DNA from: Bacteriovoracaceae bacterium UBA2428
Lineage (GTDB): Bacteria; Bdellovibrionota; UBA2428
Assembly: GCA_002343545.1 (NCBI GenBank)
Contig: DDRA01000143.1
Coordinates: forward strand, 3,617 to 9,132
Length of the DNA stretch: 5,516 bases
Reading direction: 5' to 3'
The translations under genes and the position numbers were made by a program. The stretch's first letter is position 1. Each line of letters begins with the position of its first letter. The notes beneath the pieces are model-generated. The model saw nothing but the letters and a program-made list of their open reading frames with translations. It was not told where the DNA came from and did no database searches. Of the stretch, positions 4,734-5,516 are shown in pieces.

Positions 4734-5516
4734 CTAGTCGTTAAAACTCTCGACGAGATTCTCCAATTGCCTTCGCTTCGCAGGCGAAAGACTTCGCATT
4801 TTGGCGGCGTTAACGTCCTTCGTTAGATCACGTAACTCGGCATCCGTGTAGGTGGCGAAGCCGAAGTCGTCCAAAGCCAACTGCCAGTTCCACTGGGGAG
4901 CCAGGACTCCACGCGCGCCATCGTCCGTTCGGAATCTCGAATGCTTTGCGAGTTCTCGCACCTTCGCCGCGAGCACCTCGTCGGCATCGGGCACCGGCGC
5001 GGCCGGCTGAGGCGCGACCGGCGGAGGAGGCGCATCAGCATCAAAAAAGCCACCGCCGACACCGGGCGTGCCGGTCTGAGCGGCCGGCTGAGGCGCGGCC
5101 GGCTGAGGCGTGGCCGGCGGAGCCGCGCCCGAAGGCTCGGGCGATTCCGTCTGTCGCTTGGCCCAAGCTTCTTCGGCCGCGGGCAGAACCGCCTCGGCGG
5201 CGAGTTTCGCGGGAAGCTTGAAAGGCCCCAGCGGAGCCAAATCCACGACCGCGCTAATGAGCGCCTTCTTGGCGACCTCGGGGGAAGGCGCGGTACCAAT
5301 CTTTACCTCGTTCGGAGCGGAAGGCTCGGGCTTCGCGGCCGCCGGGGGCGAAGAAGACGCCGCGGACGCCGAGGCCGTGGGCTCCGTCGACGGCTTCGGC
5401 TCTTTCGCGGTTTCCGAGCTCGGAGTCTCGGCATCGCTCACCGCGAGGCGCTCGCGTTTGGAGGAATCCTCGTAGAGACGATGATCGGCCTTACAGACCT
5501 TCGCACGCGTCGTCGG
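4734..5516 (-). CDS. Pro/Ala-rich, largely disordered protein of unknown function, N-terminus beyond window
   Basis: The minus-strand frame is open from the right edge to TAA at 4734-4736, giving 260 visible residues. A GTG at 5441-5439 could start a 235-residue protein, but the frame continues upstream to the edge with plausible coding (VCKADHRLYEDSSKRER just before), so I treat it as 5'-partial. Counting from the edge: residues 26-70 are a Ser/Ala/Pro/Glu-rich disordered stretch; 78-112 form an amphipathic Ala/Leu-rich helix region; 113-180 are a Pro/Ala linker with APQPAA repeats and a PPPPVAP segment; 180-260 form a charged, probably folded C-terminal region (LAPQWNWQLALDDFGF, then TDAELRDLTKDV). 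No membrane segment is visible in this part. The composition resembles linkers of envelope or scaffold proteins, but I cannot assign a function. It converges on the exported-protein operon. Confidence 0.7.
   Translation of the reverse strand, partial: PTTRAKVCKADHRLYEDSSKRERLAVSDAETPSSETAKEPKPSTEPTASASAASSSPPAAAKPEPSAPNEVKIGTAPSPEVAKKALISAVVDLAPLGPFKLPAKLAAEAVLPAAEEAWAKRQTESPEPSGAAPPATPQPAAPQPAAQTGTPGVGGGFFDADAPPPPVAPQPAAPVPDADEVLAAKVRELAKHSRFRTDDGARGVLAPQWNWQLALDDFGFATYTDAELRDLTKDVNAAKMRSLSPAKRRQLENLVESFND
5069..5126 (-). repeat. 15-bp coding tandem repeat (APQPAA units)
   Basis: The unit GGCCGGCTGAGGCGC (plus strand) stands in tandem at 5082-5096 and 5097-5111, the second with one change. 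It is flanked by degenerate copies at about 5069-5081 and 5112-5126. A separate exact copy is at 5001-5015. On the minus strand it encodes Pro-Gln-Pro-Ala-Ala-type five-residue repeats in the linker of the host gene. This looks like recent local duplication of a low-complexity linker. Confidence 0.6.

Noticed and set aside
5110..5475. Plus-strand open frame of 121 residues
   Set aside because: It is the Gly/Ala-rich complement of the Pro/Ala-rich minus-strand gene, and has no ribosome site or recognisable domain.

Overview
This is a high-GC bacterial window with six protein-coding genes: two run off the window edges and four are complete. I see no rRNA, tRNA, CRISPR array or mobile element. 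The best guess for the host is a GC-rich member of the Bdellovibrionota (Bdellovibrio/Oligoflexia-like predatory or related bacteria). That guess rests on two exported proteins: one carries a Gly/Asn-rich mature N-terminus followed by an NGGGLAE motif, the other an IDGQVRxAKTG / GSPIxVN / HExxH arrangement. I associate both with Bdellovibrio secreted protein families. It is family-resemblance inference, not a database result.

Layout. (1) Positions 1-1104, minus strand: an NFACT-family protein (RqcH/Rqc2/FbpA-like), cut by the left edge inside its NFACT-R domain. (2) Positions 1105-1170: a short divergent promoter region with two overlapping AT-rich -10-like elements. (3) Positions 1171-1932, plus: a PilZ-domain protein with an unusual Lys/Ala/Pro-rich, histone-H1-like N-terminal tail. 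(4) Positions 1933-2003: a short spacer with two CCCGGG-centred palindromes. (5) Positions 2004-4698, plus: three genes linked by 4-base stop/start overlaps (ATGA, then GTGA). The first encodes an exported protein that looks like an HExxH-lacking relative of the second, the second an exported putative zinc metallopeptidase with HEHGH, and the third a membrane-anchored or exported protein with a Pro/Ser/Thr/Ala-rich stalk. (6) Positions 4699-4733: a convergent intergenic gap with a compact hairpin. (7) Positions 4734-5516, minus: the C-terminal part of a Pro/Ala-rich, largely disordered protein that continues past the right edge.

How they may work together. The three coupled genes are almost certainly co-translated and all three products are predicted to enter or cross the inner membrane, so a periplasmic or secreted assembly is a reasonable hypothesis: an active peptidase, an inactive paralogue and a tethered partner. 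The PilZ gene lies 71 bp upstream on the same strand and could be co-transcribed with them, but no functional link is shown by sequence. The NFACT gene is divergent and the last gene convergent, so neither belongs to this unit.
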